DNA of 64,000 nt from Glossina fuscipes (GCF_014805625.2 NW_023998414.1:9107795-9171794), one strand, 5' to 3'. Counted from the stretch's first letter, positions 12,802 through 24,310 are shown. Made by a program: numbers and translations. Notes: generated by a model not told the origin, from the letters alone.

Positions 12802-13604
12802 TTCAAATTATTTTGTCACGTGCGAACCAAGATATTAATTTCAAATTTCAAACTCTGAACAAGTGCCTTGCTCCGATCATTAGCTTTAAAAGGGGTCTTA
12901 GCAAAGAATCGCAAATTGAAATGCGATCTAATAAAAGTTTTCGCTCAGTTTTAACGGTAGCCAAACTTGAAGGTTTTTTCTTTTTCTCTTGCGACCCATC
13001 ACGGATCTATTAATTGATTTTGTCCGAGTCAAATGATCTCAGTAGCATAATTTAATTATATACCAACAAAATTAATTGCTTTGTGGTAACATTTCGAATA
13101 AGTGTGTGCTTTAAAGCTTCGTACTTCTCCTTTCAATCAGATTATGCCAGGATGTTAACGGATAGTTGTCTTTTTCATATCTGATTTACGAAATGTGTTC
13201 AACAATAGTGTATAAATTATTCTTCCTCTTAACGATGCTCCTTTAAACGATACACTTCGTCTTCGGTAACTGATGTCCATCACATGCTGTTCCGGTTTTC
13301 ATAATACATCCGTACATCTAAGCATATCATCTAAAACGTTTAGTAAACTCTGTGTTAACAAAGTACATCCGATTTTATCATTCTTTATATGCTATATGCA
13401 TCGCCTAGTACCCTATTAATAATGTATTTATTTGAAAATTGAATATGTAAAAAGCGTAAAACGCTTGAAGACTACATATTCAAGTAGGCTTTAATAAATG
13501 TTTTGCTAATTGAATTTTTAATTAGTATAATTTAATTATGATAACAACTAAGGTGTCAGAACATGTCATAAATCACATCCTCTGGCTGTTTCCGAGGGCT
13601 TTTC

Positions 13605-13628
13605 AACACACACACACACACACACACA
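13605..13628. repeat. (CA)n microsatellite
   Basis: About twelve uninterrupted CA dinucleotides. Confidence 0.95.
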
Positions 13629-14416
13629 TGCATAGCACAAATTCATCATACATACATCTTATATGTATCAGGGAATACATAAATAATATGCCAACAGCTC
13701 TAACTAAACGGTAAGCAGTTAACAAAGAGTAGATATGAGCAAAACAAAAATGCGTCCATATATATGTCTACGTATTTATATGAGTTGTCGCTTTAAAATC
13801 AAACAAAACAAATCAATTTATTTATCTGTTTATCAGTTTTTTTTTTGTTTATTAAGAAATATTATGCTTTTGTGGCTGGTTTGCCGTGGATTGTGAATAT
13901 TGTGTATCTTGATTATTAAAAAAGGAATACGCAAAGTGTTTGCTTGAGCGAAAGAATTGCGATTTCCTAAACTGTGCTCACGTGCTCTGCACGGCAGTGT
14001 TGTCTGCAAGCTCAATAAAATTATTGGTAACGTACTACTTCCCAAGCTATTTAAGGCAATATTTCTTAATAGAGAGAGCGAGACAGAGATAGAGATAGAT
14101 AGATTTAATATTGATCAAATTAATATAATTAACTGATAGTAGAAATTTCACTGAACCACTTTTTAACCTGTTAACATTTTTATTTGCTTTCGATAACAAT
14201 AGTTGTTGGAAATTGAACTGTGTGCAGACATTTTTTTAAAGAGCAATTGTTGACATTGCTAATAAATATTAACGAAGCATAGTATATTTTAGATATAAAA
14301 ATAACATAATCAACTTTCAATTCTTTTCGCTTTTTTGTGAACAAGTGAAAACATATCATAAATTCGAAAAAATAATAAGAGCGAAAGATTGTGGCGTAGA
14401 AGAAAGTTTCCAAATT

Positions 14417-14465
14417 TCTCTCTCTCTCTACCCCTCGATCTCTCTCTCTCTCTCTCCCCACTCAC

Positions 14466-14509
<44 letters not shown>

Positions 14510-14537
14510 CACTCACTCTCTCTCTCTCTCTCGCTCT
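14417..14537. repeat. interrupted (CT)n microsatellite with duplicated interruption
   Basis: About 120 bp of CT dinucleotides, interrupted twice by the same block, CTCTCTCCCCACTCACTC. This suggests that a larger segment of the array was duplicated. Overlapping frames reading SLSLSLS are products of the repeat. Confidence 0.95.
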
Positions 14538-14929
14538 GTAATGTCTTCACGATCGCAGTGATCTTGATATATATTGTGCTCCTTCAATTTAGCGCTTTAT
14601 ACCGAAAAATTTCTCTCTTTTGTTAAGCTTCTCATCTGACTTTGAAAATGGACTCAATCACATTGTGGATCAACTACTTCACATGTTCTTCTAAAATACT
14701 TACCTCTTCATTTGAAACTTATACGCATACACGCATGTACACTTGCTATCTTCACGCTAACACATGTGCTTCGCTATTGTATTACTCTCTCTGCACTGTA
14801 TCCAGTTAACATCATTCCAAAAGGGGAAAAGAATCCCAAATATATAAAGTAATAAAGGTTTTGTAAAAATAAAATAAAATGAAATACGTAAAAGCACGCC
14901 CCCACCATTTCGCTTAATGCAATTAATTA

Positions 14930-15250
14930 TTCATATAACGACATTTCAAAATATGTTGTTTTACCAGAAGGAATCAAAAAAGGAATGCGATCCGAACCAT
15001 TCTCAACAGCGTTAGTGCTTGGGCCAAAGCACATAAGTATACTAAAACCTTTCAAAAATTTGACCTGTAGATTGAACCCAAGGATGAATGGACAAGCGGA
15101 CAGATTGACAGACGAGCTTAGATCAATTTAGAAAATGATTCTGAATCGGTCGATATAATCAATTCCTTTTGATTGTTCCGTACATGTGCCCCAATTAAAA
15201 AACTCGAAAAAACGTACTTTACATAAAAGAATCATAGTTACGTAGGGAGC
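14930..15250 (-). repeat. dispersed repeat family copy
   Basis: It aligns block for block with 11495-11760. Shared landmarks are TTCATATAACG, GATCCGAACCATTCTCAACA (versus TCGAATCATTTTCAATAGC), GACAAGCGGACAGATTGACA and AATGATTCTGAATCGGTCG. It ends about 280 bp upstream of the protease start codon, so it may contribute to the promoter region. Confidence 0.6.
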
Positions 15251-15527
15251 GCAATATATGTATATATGTGTATATAGATTCTCTCCCAAACTAAGCGATA
15301 ACTTTATTAAGGGTCACGTAAGGAGGTTTGTGTTCTGATTAAACCTTTTCACAGTAAATCATTGTTTGTTGATTTGATGAATTTTAGAAGAAGAAGAATA
15401 TGTCAAAACTTGCTTCACTTCAGTACCGGTTTGACTGCTATTTGAAAAATTAACAATTTGCAATATATCATAAAGAGTCATCGTTTTTTTTTTTTTTTTC
15501 AAACTTACCCGTTTTCTGATATTTTAA

Positions 15528-16616
15528 ATGTTGTTAGTGAAGAAAATGCAGATTATTTTACTTCTTTCCCATATCAAGAACCAGTTCTTGTTGTTGTCGT
15601 TTGCTAACAATTTAAGTAATTATGTAGACGATAATAGTAAGGAGGGAGATGATTATGTGTTCATGATATCCGGCGGCTATAGGCCTAAGAGTGATTTTCT
15701 AACGAAGTCGGCTGTTTCAATACGTACACGGCAACCGACCAAATTTTTCGGTGATAATCATTTCTGCAATGGAGCTGTGGTATCGTGGAACATTGTTTTA
15801 TCGGCAGCGCATTGCGTCGTAGAGTAAGTTCATTTTCGATGAAACATTAAAGAATTTCTCAAGGAAAGGAATGAAAAATATTCAAAGCAACACTTTTTTC
15901 TATTACACGTGCACAGTCAGTACGGAGTAGTGACGCGACCTCATCGATTATCTGTTATAGCTGGATGCTCGGGTCGTTTAAAAAAAACTATTACTTGCAT
16001 GGAGTATAAAGTCTTAAGAATTGTACCACATAGTCAATTTCATCGACATCGCGGTAACGATATTGCTCTGTTAATTTTGGAAACTTCATTTCCAGCATCC
16101 AATAAAAAGATTAGTATCAGTTCATTGGCAACGCAGCGGCCGGCTATTGGTACAGTTTGTCAAGCCGTTGGATGGGGTCAAATATATTGGGTAAGTGATA
16201 GATTGTTGCATAGCGCAAGCGTATTGCTGCAAGGATGACGTATCGGTTATTTCGATTATTTTTAGGACGGCCCGTTTTCAGATGAAGCTATTTTTGTCAA
16301 TTTGACCGTTACTAGCAACAATGAATGCATAGAAAATTATGATTATAATTTTGCGGACGATCTACTTTGCGTAATGGGTGCGACTTTTGAGATTGGTTTG
16401 TGTCGCGGAGATTCCGGTGCTCCCCTCTTTTGTAACAACAAATTGCATGGTATCTTATCAGAAGGTAAATCATGCAATTCTCTTCAGCCGACAACCTATT
16501 CCGCTGTTAGCGTCCACTATAACTGGATTCATCATGCGTCTTCCGCTCCTAAAGTACGTCTATCATTTATTTCGATTGTCATTGTTTACGTTTCATACAA
16601 TGTCTTTGTAAAATAA
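15528..16616 (+). CDS. S1-family serine protease, three exons (predicted 306 aa)
   Basis: The exons are 15528-15823, 15917-16190 and 16266-16616. Both introns start GTAAGT and end in CAG or TAG; phase is 2 at the first junction (rebuilding an Asp codon) and 0 at the second. The product has the chymotrypsin-fold motifs in order: ISGG (mature N-terminus, residue 47), LSAAHC (catalytic His95), GNDIALL (catalytic Asp147), VGWG (about 183) and RGDSGAP (catalytic Ser240). Cysteine spacing fits pairs 80-96, 180-246, 211-225 and 236-260, plus an extra close pair 116/126. Oddities: residue 46 before ISGG is Met rather than Arg or Lys; the position equivalent to chymotrypsin 189 is Gly; SWG is replaced by SEG; GDSGGP is GDSGAP; and about 17 hydrophobic residues end the protein. 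The start is uncertain: Met7 (15546) is an alternative, and TTGTTAG at 15532-15538 after a T-rich tract could be a splice acceptor of an upstream exon. I infer a secreted or membrane-anchored protease of non-tryptic specificity. Confidence 0.9.
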
Positions 16617-16617
16617 A
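16612..16617 (+). terminator. polyadenylation signal overlapping the protease stop codon
   Basis: AATAAA spans the TAA stop codon of the protease. A second AATAAA at 16699-16704 would give a longer 3' untranslated region. Which one is used cannot be read from sequence. With the first, cleavage would fall about 15-30 nt downstream, giving a very short 3' UTR. Confidence 0.5.
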
Positions 16618-16959
16618 ACATCTTTTTCCTTTTTGCGATATTCTTTGGGAAATGATATCTCTGTAAGCTATCAGTCGATGAAGGTGCAATGTAGAGGGAA
16701 TAAAATTGAAAGCGTTAGCATGTATTGGATTTTAATGCTTCCAGTATTCACTTGATGAGTTTCATTGCATATTGTCTTTAAAAATTGTAGAGTCTCCCTT
16801 CATGGTGGTTGTGTTTCTTCTTGACTCCTTAAGCCAGTTGTAGTCCGTTATATTTAACGTAAGTAATAACACCAGTTATCTTTTAAAACGACCTTTTACA
16901 GAAACAATTTCCAGTTTAAGAAATATTACTAGTCTCTTTGGTCATCATCTTTGGAATTG
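16618..16959. other. 3' flank of the protease gene
   Basis: It contains the second AATAAA (16699-16704) and no other recognised signal. Confidence 0.5.
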
Positions 16960-17270
16960 GGGTTTGCAACACCGCCTTTACTTTAGTTATAATATTTATA
17001 TTTACATCGTGCTTGTGAACTTGAAATCAAAACTCAGAAGAAATACCATAGCCCGCGCTATCACAACTACTCTATATTACGCGGACAGTTATTGGAAAAA
17101 TTCAACAGCTTCCATCCTCCAATCTTCTCTATGGGCTATATGCAAAACGGTGCAAATCTCTGCCTTAAATTCCTTCTTCTTCTTCTATGGTCTCTCTAAA
17201 TGTGATGATTCGATTGCATGAAGATAAACGCGTTTAGACGCCCAAGTATTATGATTATGGTTACCATTAA
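16960..17270 (+). pseudogene. degenerate non-LTR retrotransposon, RT C-terminal segment
   Basis: Translation in the 16964-17221 frame gives KLRRNTIARAITTT followed by YADSYWKNSTASIL. This follows the pattern KL..RN.I.R...T.W.AD...L..S...L found downstream of the reverse-transcriptase core in several insect LINE clades. Upstream in another frame is GVCNTAFTL, at the expected position of the LGV..D..LT motif. Downstream in a third frame is VSLNVMIRL, like the LN..MRL motif. Frameshifts between these pieces show decay. The alignment is by eye and from general knowledge of the family, so the clade is not assigned. It lies 340 bp downstream of the protease. Confidence 0.45.
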
Positions 17271-18094
17271 TTTCCGCAACAAAATAAATTCAAAGATTAA
17301 AGTCTTGAAGCGCTCGCATCTAAGGCTATCGGTTTTCATTAAAACTCTACCGCCCAAGTATCAGGCATAAATTCATTCATTCGTTTCGTTGCATTCAGTT
17401 CTGCTTCAGTTCTCTGATATGACAAAGAAAAACTTTTTTAAAATACCACCTATTCATTCCTTCATCGAATGTAAACTAAATGCCAGTACTTGGAACGAAT
17501 GTTACAATCTAATCACATAAACAAACGCAAGGAGAATCAATATGGTATATAGCGTGCCGGGCAAGTTATATGAATACTCTCGTTAATTTTTGATCAGAAC
17601 AAACGTACATCCGTCCGTATATCTTTTCTGTATATTTTTCTTCTTCTTCTTCGTCTTCTTCTCCTTGTAAAGTTAAGAAAAACAACATTAGATGATTCAT
17701 TGCTTTGCGTGGAAAAGATTCAATGAGGAAAATAAATTCATTTCCAAAACGGTTTGTCTTGTAGATATGAATTTACGATATTTGAAGTTGTTGGTTAAGG
17801 GTCTCGTATGTTAGCAAACAAAGAAATTATTATAAACAAAATTTTTTCTAATTATTTTAACAGTGTGAATATAGTACATACAATTTTACATGGAAAAGAT
17901 GTATTTTGATGACAATACCTGAATGAAATGTTAACAATAGCAATTAAAATGTCCAGTAAACAAATGCAAATATCAAAATATTGATATATATATAGCTTGC
18001 GGTTCCGTCTTCCATAACTCCTCCATCAATTCAAATTCTTCTCTTGACAATAAAACTAAAATTAGCATAAAAATATGTTAATAACAAAACAATT

Positions 18095-18098
<4 letters not shown>

Positions 18099-18129
<31 letters not shown>
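18099..18129. repeat. poly(A) run of 31
   Basis: Uninterrupted A run. No identifiable retrotransposon body precedes it, so it may be simple sequence rather than a LINE or SINE tail. Confidence 0.9.
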
Positions 18130-18131
<2 letters not shown>

Positions 18132-18407
18132 AAATATAAAAAAAAACCTTAAAAATTGTTGCATATTTATTTTGAAGAAACAAAACAAAGCAAAAAAAAA
18201 AAAAAATGTTTTATGTATATGCAAGGTGATGTACCGTCTCTCATCATACGTTAGATTACAATTTTTTTATTTAACTTTATATGCTTTACACGCTTCACAT
18301 GCATACACGATAACGAAGAAAGAAAATCTTACAGATGGTGTTTGCTACTGCAGTTTACTTTTCTCTTAATTACTTTATATGCGCATCGGTGTTTCGTTTT
18401 TTCTCTA

Positions 18408-18434
18408 TTTTTTTTTTTTTTTTTTTTTTTTTTT
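18408..18434. repeat. poly(T) run of 27
   Basis: Uninterrupted T run about 280 bp from the poly(A) run at 18099, in the opposite sense. Confidence 0.9.
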
Positions 18435-19555
18435 CTTTCTTAATCTAGCAAACACTCGTATATTTGTATAACAAATTATCAGCACAACGCCTTCTATATT
18501 TTTTGCTAGAAAAAAGACAAACATATAGAACAAAATGTAAATGAACATGAATTGCTGCTGTGGGCATTGTTCAGATTGTTCAAGCATTAAACGAATTTAT
18601 TTTAAAATTTTAGTGTTTTTTTTCTCTTTTGAACAATGAATATTTTTTCTTGGAATTCTGAGGCTTTAAGAAAAATAAGTATTTTATCCAGTCTTGAAAT
18701 ATATAAATATTTGCGGTATGCTTCAACTGTGGCGAACCAATAATGCGCATTACTCTTCACTAGGATTTCATGAGCCACTATTTTGCTTCGCCTTCGAAAA
18801 ACAGATGATAGACGGATGGGTAAAGACGCAAAAATAATTTAACACTATTTGTATTTTACACTGATCTGGATTTGTTGAACTTTGGCGATTTAATATAATT
18901 GAGACCAATCTCTCACAGGTTTAGAATAAGACTACGCTTTAATATATGCAAGTTAGGTTGCAATTAGAGAACAAACAGATCGTTAGGCATCGTCTTTAAC
19001 AATTGTGACAGACGACAACTGTTTCGATTTCATTTATTTTGAATGTACAAAACAAGTAAGCAAAAGCCAAATTGTGTGTGTGTGTGTGTCTTTTAAAGCT
19101 TAAATAAAATGCTTGTAAAGGGCAATCAATGACTTTCAAGGTTTGCCAGTTAGGCTTATCGGAAAAAATTTCTTCTCCTTTTTAGACGATTAGCAAACAC
19201 ATCAGAATAAAATTTGAAATTTGGTAATAAATTTCCGGTGTCCACTTACTCTTGCTTCTCTATGGGGGAATCAATCACTGTTCTGTCAGGATATACGCTA
19301 TCGCTCTAAATCGTTTCAGTGACAAAGATACCTGATGCTTCAAGTTCCAGATGCTAAGTATTCCTTACAATTTTCCTGATTCTCCAAGTCCATGAAAAGC
19401 CTAGAAACGATTTGGGAAATGTAACACTAATTGCAATAAGATCGAAAACCTAACACATACGAAACTTATTACAGTAGCACATGTAAAACAGGACAGCCAT
19501 CCATGGCACCATATGTTCAGCGTAATGTTTGCAATTTTACAAAACGAATCGCTTA

Positions 19556-19770
19556 ATGACCGCTGAACGCATTCAAATAGCAATAACTTACTACGAAAAT
19601 TTTGATGCTGTTCTGAAGGAGGCATGTTTCGTCTATTGCGAACAGATTACGTTCGACATAATCGTCCATTTGAGCGCACCCTAGGCACAATTGTGAAAAT
19701 ATTTAAAGAAACTAGATCTGCCACAGATTTATTAAGATCTGTGCATAATCGAATCGCATACTCCAACTGA
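19556..19770 (+). pseudogene. mariner-family transposase N-terminus, decayed
   Basis: The first frame from the ATG at 19556 gives MTAERIQIAITYYENFDAV, matching the first helix of the mariner DNA-binding domain, whose usual pattern is ..ER..I...Y.EN..SV. A frameshift leads to the ATG at 19624, whose frame gives MFRLLRTDYVRHNRPFERT and then IVKIFKETRSATD. This matches the second helix-turn-helix, with the diagnostic HNRP.E.T and F..T.S..D residues. The frame stops at TGA 19768-19770 and an AT microsatellite follows. No catalytic DDE/D domain or terminal inverted repeat was found nearby. This is a 5' fragment of a dead element of the mariner superfamily. Confidence 0.75.
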
Positions 19771-22700
19771 ATAGTGTGGTACTGTTGGTGCAAGTACATA
19801 TATATATATATATAGAAAAATGCTTCATTATTTTACGGATATGTAGATGGAAGACAACACTAGTGCTACATTTACTGCTATATTGAAGTTGTTTTTCCAT
19901 TTTTATTAATGTACACTCCAACCCATTTCTTTGCGGGTTTGTGTAAATAAATATTCGTCTCACCCATGCCTACAATTTTCTTCAGTTGTTGTATTACGAT
20001 TTCTTTTCCAAGCTCAGTGGATTCTCGCAAACATCAGCTCAACTACTGCAATCAATAACTGCACAATAAAGGCTTTCACAAGCGGATTAATGTCCCTAAG
20101 TGATCAACCGCAACCGTTTTTATAATGACTCCAAATGGTCGCTTGCAAAGTTATCGGAACATTATGACAGATGTAATAAGAAACTTTGCTAATTTACAAG
20201 CACACTTGAACATGGTTGGACGTAATTAAGTTGTAAATTTTGAGAAAATATTAAGAGAGGAACTAAGGCAAGCAAATATGAAAACATGAACTCGTATGGA
20301 ACAAATGATAATGACTTACTCCTATGAGAAAAATCGTAAATGAAATATTTTGCATTAGTATTTTCTTATGTCAACATATTCATACATGTTTTGCTCGTAT
20401 ATTAGAAATGAAAGCGAAAATTTAAATTTATCTTTAATTAAATATCTTTTTCTTTAATAGGCAAAAAAAAAAAAAAAAAAAAAAAACAAAAAAAAAGAAG
20501 GAAAATTGTTTTATATTTTATTACTTACTTTCTTTCTTCCAACAAATGGTTTTTAATTCACAGTAATTTCATGTGTATATTCTCACTATTTTTACTTTAC
20601 TCTTTCATGTTAATACTCTTGACCTCAATGGTCTCATTAGTTGTATAAAATATGTCTGCGAGAAGGTCAGGCAATTCAGAAGACAAAACCAAGAAAAGAA
20701 AAATGAAGACATAAATGAAAAAAACACCCCCGTGACTTGTACATGGCCATGTAGATATATATTATCGCAACTACACATATGTGCCTATGCAATCAGCATA
20801 ATAAAGATCCCGTGAGGCAACTTTATCCACCTCAAGGCGAATCTTGGTTATCGTCGAATGTTAATCCGAAAGTCGTACTTTAAAGCATACTTATCGGTTG
20901 CAATGATTTTTCAAGATCCAATCATTTCTATTCAAATAAATGTGCAAAAAAAAAAAAAAAATAATAATAATAATGATTATAATAACAATAACAATAACGT
21001 CGTTCTTCTTCTATAAACCACATTAGCCAAATGGACTAGTCAATCTCAGAGCACTGATCAAGAGTAGTCGCTTAAAAATTTTTCAAATAAATGTTGCAAA
21101 TGAACCATCGTACTAAGTATACTTTCATCCTGTCATCAGGTAAATGAAAGTATTTAGACGCAGATACATGGCGAGCGTTTGCGACATAGTTCGCTTATTA
21201 AATGGAATTTATATCTCATGCATATAGAAGCGTAAAAGGTGGGTGTGCGCACTTGGTCTCGTACGTAGAAATGCATCGTTTGTGTAGGTGTATAAAACAA
21301 TAGGATCGCTTAAAAGCTTTCTTATGCGCATTTCAAACAAACAAACAAACTAAAAAGTCCAAAATCCTCAAATGCAAGATCATCGAATAAAATATTTCCA
21401 CTAGAATAATATTTCACGCCCACTTATCTCATTTCAATATTAAAACAATCTTGTGATCATGAGTATTGAGCAGTCATAGAACCAATCAATTTCCAAGTCC
21501 ACCAACTATAACTATAACTATAAAGGAAATTAAAATGAAAAAATTTGTTATCACATATACGGTTCCTGGATGTGCTAACTCCACTCGAATTAAGATTCTT
21601 AACTTAACGAACTACTAACTTCATCAGATCGACTTCCGAAAATAAATTCATGGTTTATGGAAAGCAATTATCGTCGCACTTAAATGCTTGAAGTTTAGGT
21701 GGTGAAGTTCGGAAATGGGTCGGCTTGTGATTGATTCACTACAATGCATATGTATGTATATGATGAGTTGATATTTTTCATTTTCTTACAAGACACAAAT
21801 TCATTCCGTCTTACTTCATGCTCGATATTACTTTTCTGTAGATGTTTTATTGTTTGCAACCGAGTAAACGTTGCTTGCAAGCCTTAAGCTATTTCCGTTA
21901 TTAGCAATATGTTGTACAAAAGTGTTTCATCATATCGGAAATTAACTCAACTCCTTATTACAAGTACCTTTCGCATAACGACTTAAACATGTATAGATTG
22001 AATTCAATGATCATTGCATTAGAAATGCAAGTAATGTACGTGCGAACGTAAGTTCACTTTAAGAAATATTTAAACTTGAATTTTCGTTCCATCGGACAGT
22101 AATTGTAATCATTTTTCATTATAGTACAATTACTTCCCACCAACTTATTGTTCCGTAGCAATTGCGAGTTTAGTTTCCGATTTTTTCTGTAAAAATAGCG
22201 CCAACTTCAGTTCTACTTTTTTTTTTTTACGAGTGCCAACTTTATCTTAATAAAGTAGGGTGCAATTCTTAAGAGGGACGATTGTTTTTGCTATCACTTT
22301 TTTCATTTTTCTTCGACTTATTTTAAAGCACATATACCTGAAGGTTACGAAAGGGAGAAAAGATTTCAAATCGAATCGTAACGAAGACATAGCATATATA
22401 CGTAGCGAATTTCCATCGTTCGCAATTCGCAGATATTTTCCCGATGCATGCATATCCAATAAGTAGCTTTTATTGCATTTTATGTTAAATGAATGGTAGA
22501 CGTTCCAAACTCGTTCTTAAATTTTTGATTCATTCCCGATTTGGATATGCGACGTATATTGCTTACATTAATTTCGAAAAGAGAACAAAAACACATCGTA
22601 AAGTCATGGGTCACCTGTCATGATAATTACGAATAATCTACAGACGAAAGGAGAAGCAGCAAGTGGTTTGCGGAATATCGCAGCAGAGATTTTAATCTTT

Positions 22701-22885
22701 GAAATTATGTCCGCTCACCCGTTAATGATTTCTCCGCTCAAGCATATATTCTAGGAAACCGCGATACTGTGCATTAAATGAGATCCTTTTCTCCTTTTGT
22801 ATTAAATATCTTATCCTTGAAATTGGCTCAGTTGTCAATAAAAACTTTGGATGTAAGAATAAACAAAATTCATTTGAATTCCTAT
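19771..22885. other. non-coding desert
   Basis: No gene is supported. Present are an AT tract (about 19799-19814), A runs (20462-20486 and near 20945), an AAT/AAC-rich stretch near 20961-20998 and (CAAA)n at about 21336-21350. Confidence 0.5.
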
Positions 22886-22933
22886 AAAGAAAATTTTTTC
22901 ATTTAACATAAAGGAAATTTTTTCATATAACAT
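22886..22933. repeat. 24-bp tandem duplication
   Basis: AAAGAAAATTTTTTCATTTA plus ACAT (22886-22909) is followed directly by AAAGGAAATTTTTTCATATA plus ACAT (22910-22933). The two units differ at two positions. Confidence 0.85.
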
Positions 22934-23769
22934 CGTTTGTCATCGAAATGTGACATGACAAATATTTTTCTTTACGATATCGCTTTAAAAAAGGAAATTT
23001 AAATTGAAAACATAAACATGTAGAGTATGAAGAAGAAAGATATGAAAATTCGTAGAGTTTTATTGTAAAACATACGGATGTGCAGATGTGTTCATTAGAG
23101 CGAATACGGTATACCATGCCGTTAGCGTTTCTCGCTAAAAAGTAAATGTTTCTCTCGCTTCATTCTTTTGCAGCGAACTCTTCGTTTATTTATCAGTTAT
23201 TTTTTTACCGTGAAATTCTAAATTTCATAATAAGTAATTTCGAAAAACATTGAAATTCTTAGCAGACATAATAACTGAAAATGTGAATTTTCACAATTTT
23301 TTCTTTTCATTTCTTCTTAGAGTGCTATTCATATGTATAACGCAACAATTACAATAAAATACTGTCTCTGTTATTGTCTATGCGAATATTCAGATTGAAA
23401 TGCATTTTATTTAATAAATTGAAAAGTATATGAAAAATTTACTAAATAATCGGAAACGAAAAGTGAAAAATAAATGTTTCCAAGAAAATCTCATAGTAAA
23501 AATAACAGCAATAAATTGTTATAAGAAAACTTTCGTAACAATACTTTACACAAAACGTTGACATGTTTTTCAATAGAGTTATAAACATACTTAACTTTTT
23601 TGTACACACCGTTATTTATAGACTCAGTAAAACAAACTATCATTAAAGTGAAAAAAAAAAACTGAAATTTTTACGTGAGTCTGTACTTATAATATTACAC
23701 TTTAAAAAAGTATGTTGGAAAAGTTGTTTGGTCGTTGGTCGAGACGAATTTTAAATAACAAGCATTTAA
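22934..23769. other. non-coding AT-rich stretch
   Basis: No gene, repeat family or RNA gene was recognised here. Confidence 0.5.
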
Positions 23770-24310
23770 AGTAATTGATGGGGCCGGGCATGTTAAGTAA
23801 TCAAGACAAAGCTCATCAGTTTTATTACAAAAATTTAACGTAAGCCTTATGAATATTAGCAAAAATTTGTTAACGAACTGAAAAGGACTGCTACACGCGC
23901 GAAAAGGTGAAAGTCAAGAACGCCAGGTCGGCATTCGCGCACTCAACACTTAGTGCACCTTAACTATGCTTGATCGTAGCTATTGTGTGCGATGCTCGCA
24001 CCATTACCCATTTGGCATGCGTGCCCTGGACCGTCGCCATTCTTCATTTGTTCTTTCTCCCTTTCCCCAATTCTTTCTGTTCGTCACAGTATTGCACGTG
24101 TAGGTGACTTCCTCTAAGTGATTGCTCATGTAAAAAAAAAAAAAAAACAAAAAAACAACAAAAGCGATCTAAGCGATCTGGTCAAGTGTTCTTCAAAAGT
24201 GATCACTAAAATTCAAAGGGCAAGTAAAAGCCACTTCCGTTCACAATTCGTCCACGCCACTAACTTTGTTTTTGATGATCCGAATATTCGACAAAGGTTA
24301 GTTTAGCTAA
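23770..24310 (+). other. less AT-rich island, possible untranslated first exon
   Basis: This 0.5-kb patch is visibly richer in G+C and CpG than its surroundings. It contains a TCAGTT initiator-like motif (about 23817) and pyrimidine-rich CTTTCTCCCTTTCCCC sequence. Its last part, rich in AAC/AAG motifs, ends at a good donor, ACAAAG|GTTAGT (boundary 24296/24297). The open frame 24118-24306 starts at GTG and is mostly lysine from an A run. A non-coding 5' exon of a distant gene is one reading, the 5' end of an old retroelement another. Neither is proven. Confidence 0.25.

Larger units (their letters stand above)
12802..14929. other. non-coding stretch with simple repeats
   Basis: No gene is seen. 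It contains the CA and CT microsatellites listed separately and a short GA/GATA tract at about 14070-14102. Confidence 0.5.
17271..19555. other. non-coding desert rich in homopolymers
   Basis: No gene is supported. It holds a 31-A run (18099-18129), a shorter A run near 18190, a 27-T run (18408-18434) and a (TG)n tract (19073-19089). The ACAAGTAAGCAAAAGCCAAA at about 19053-19072 resembles the left end of the dispersed repeat, but no body follows. Confidence 0.5.
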
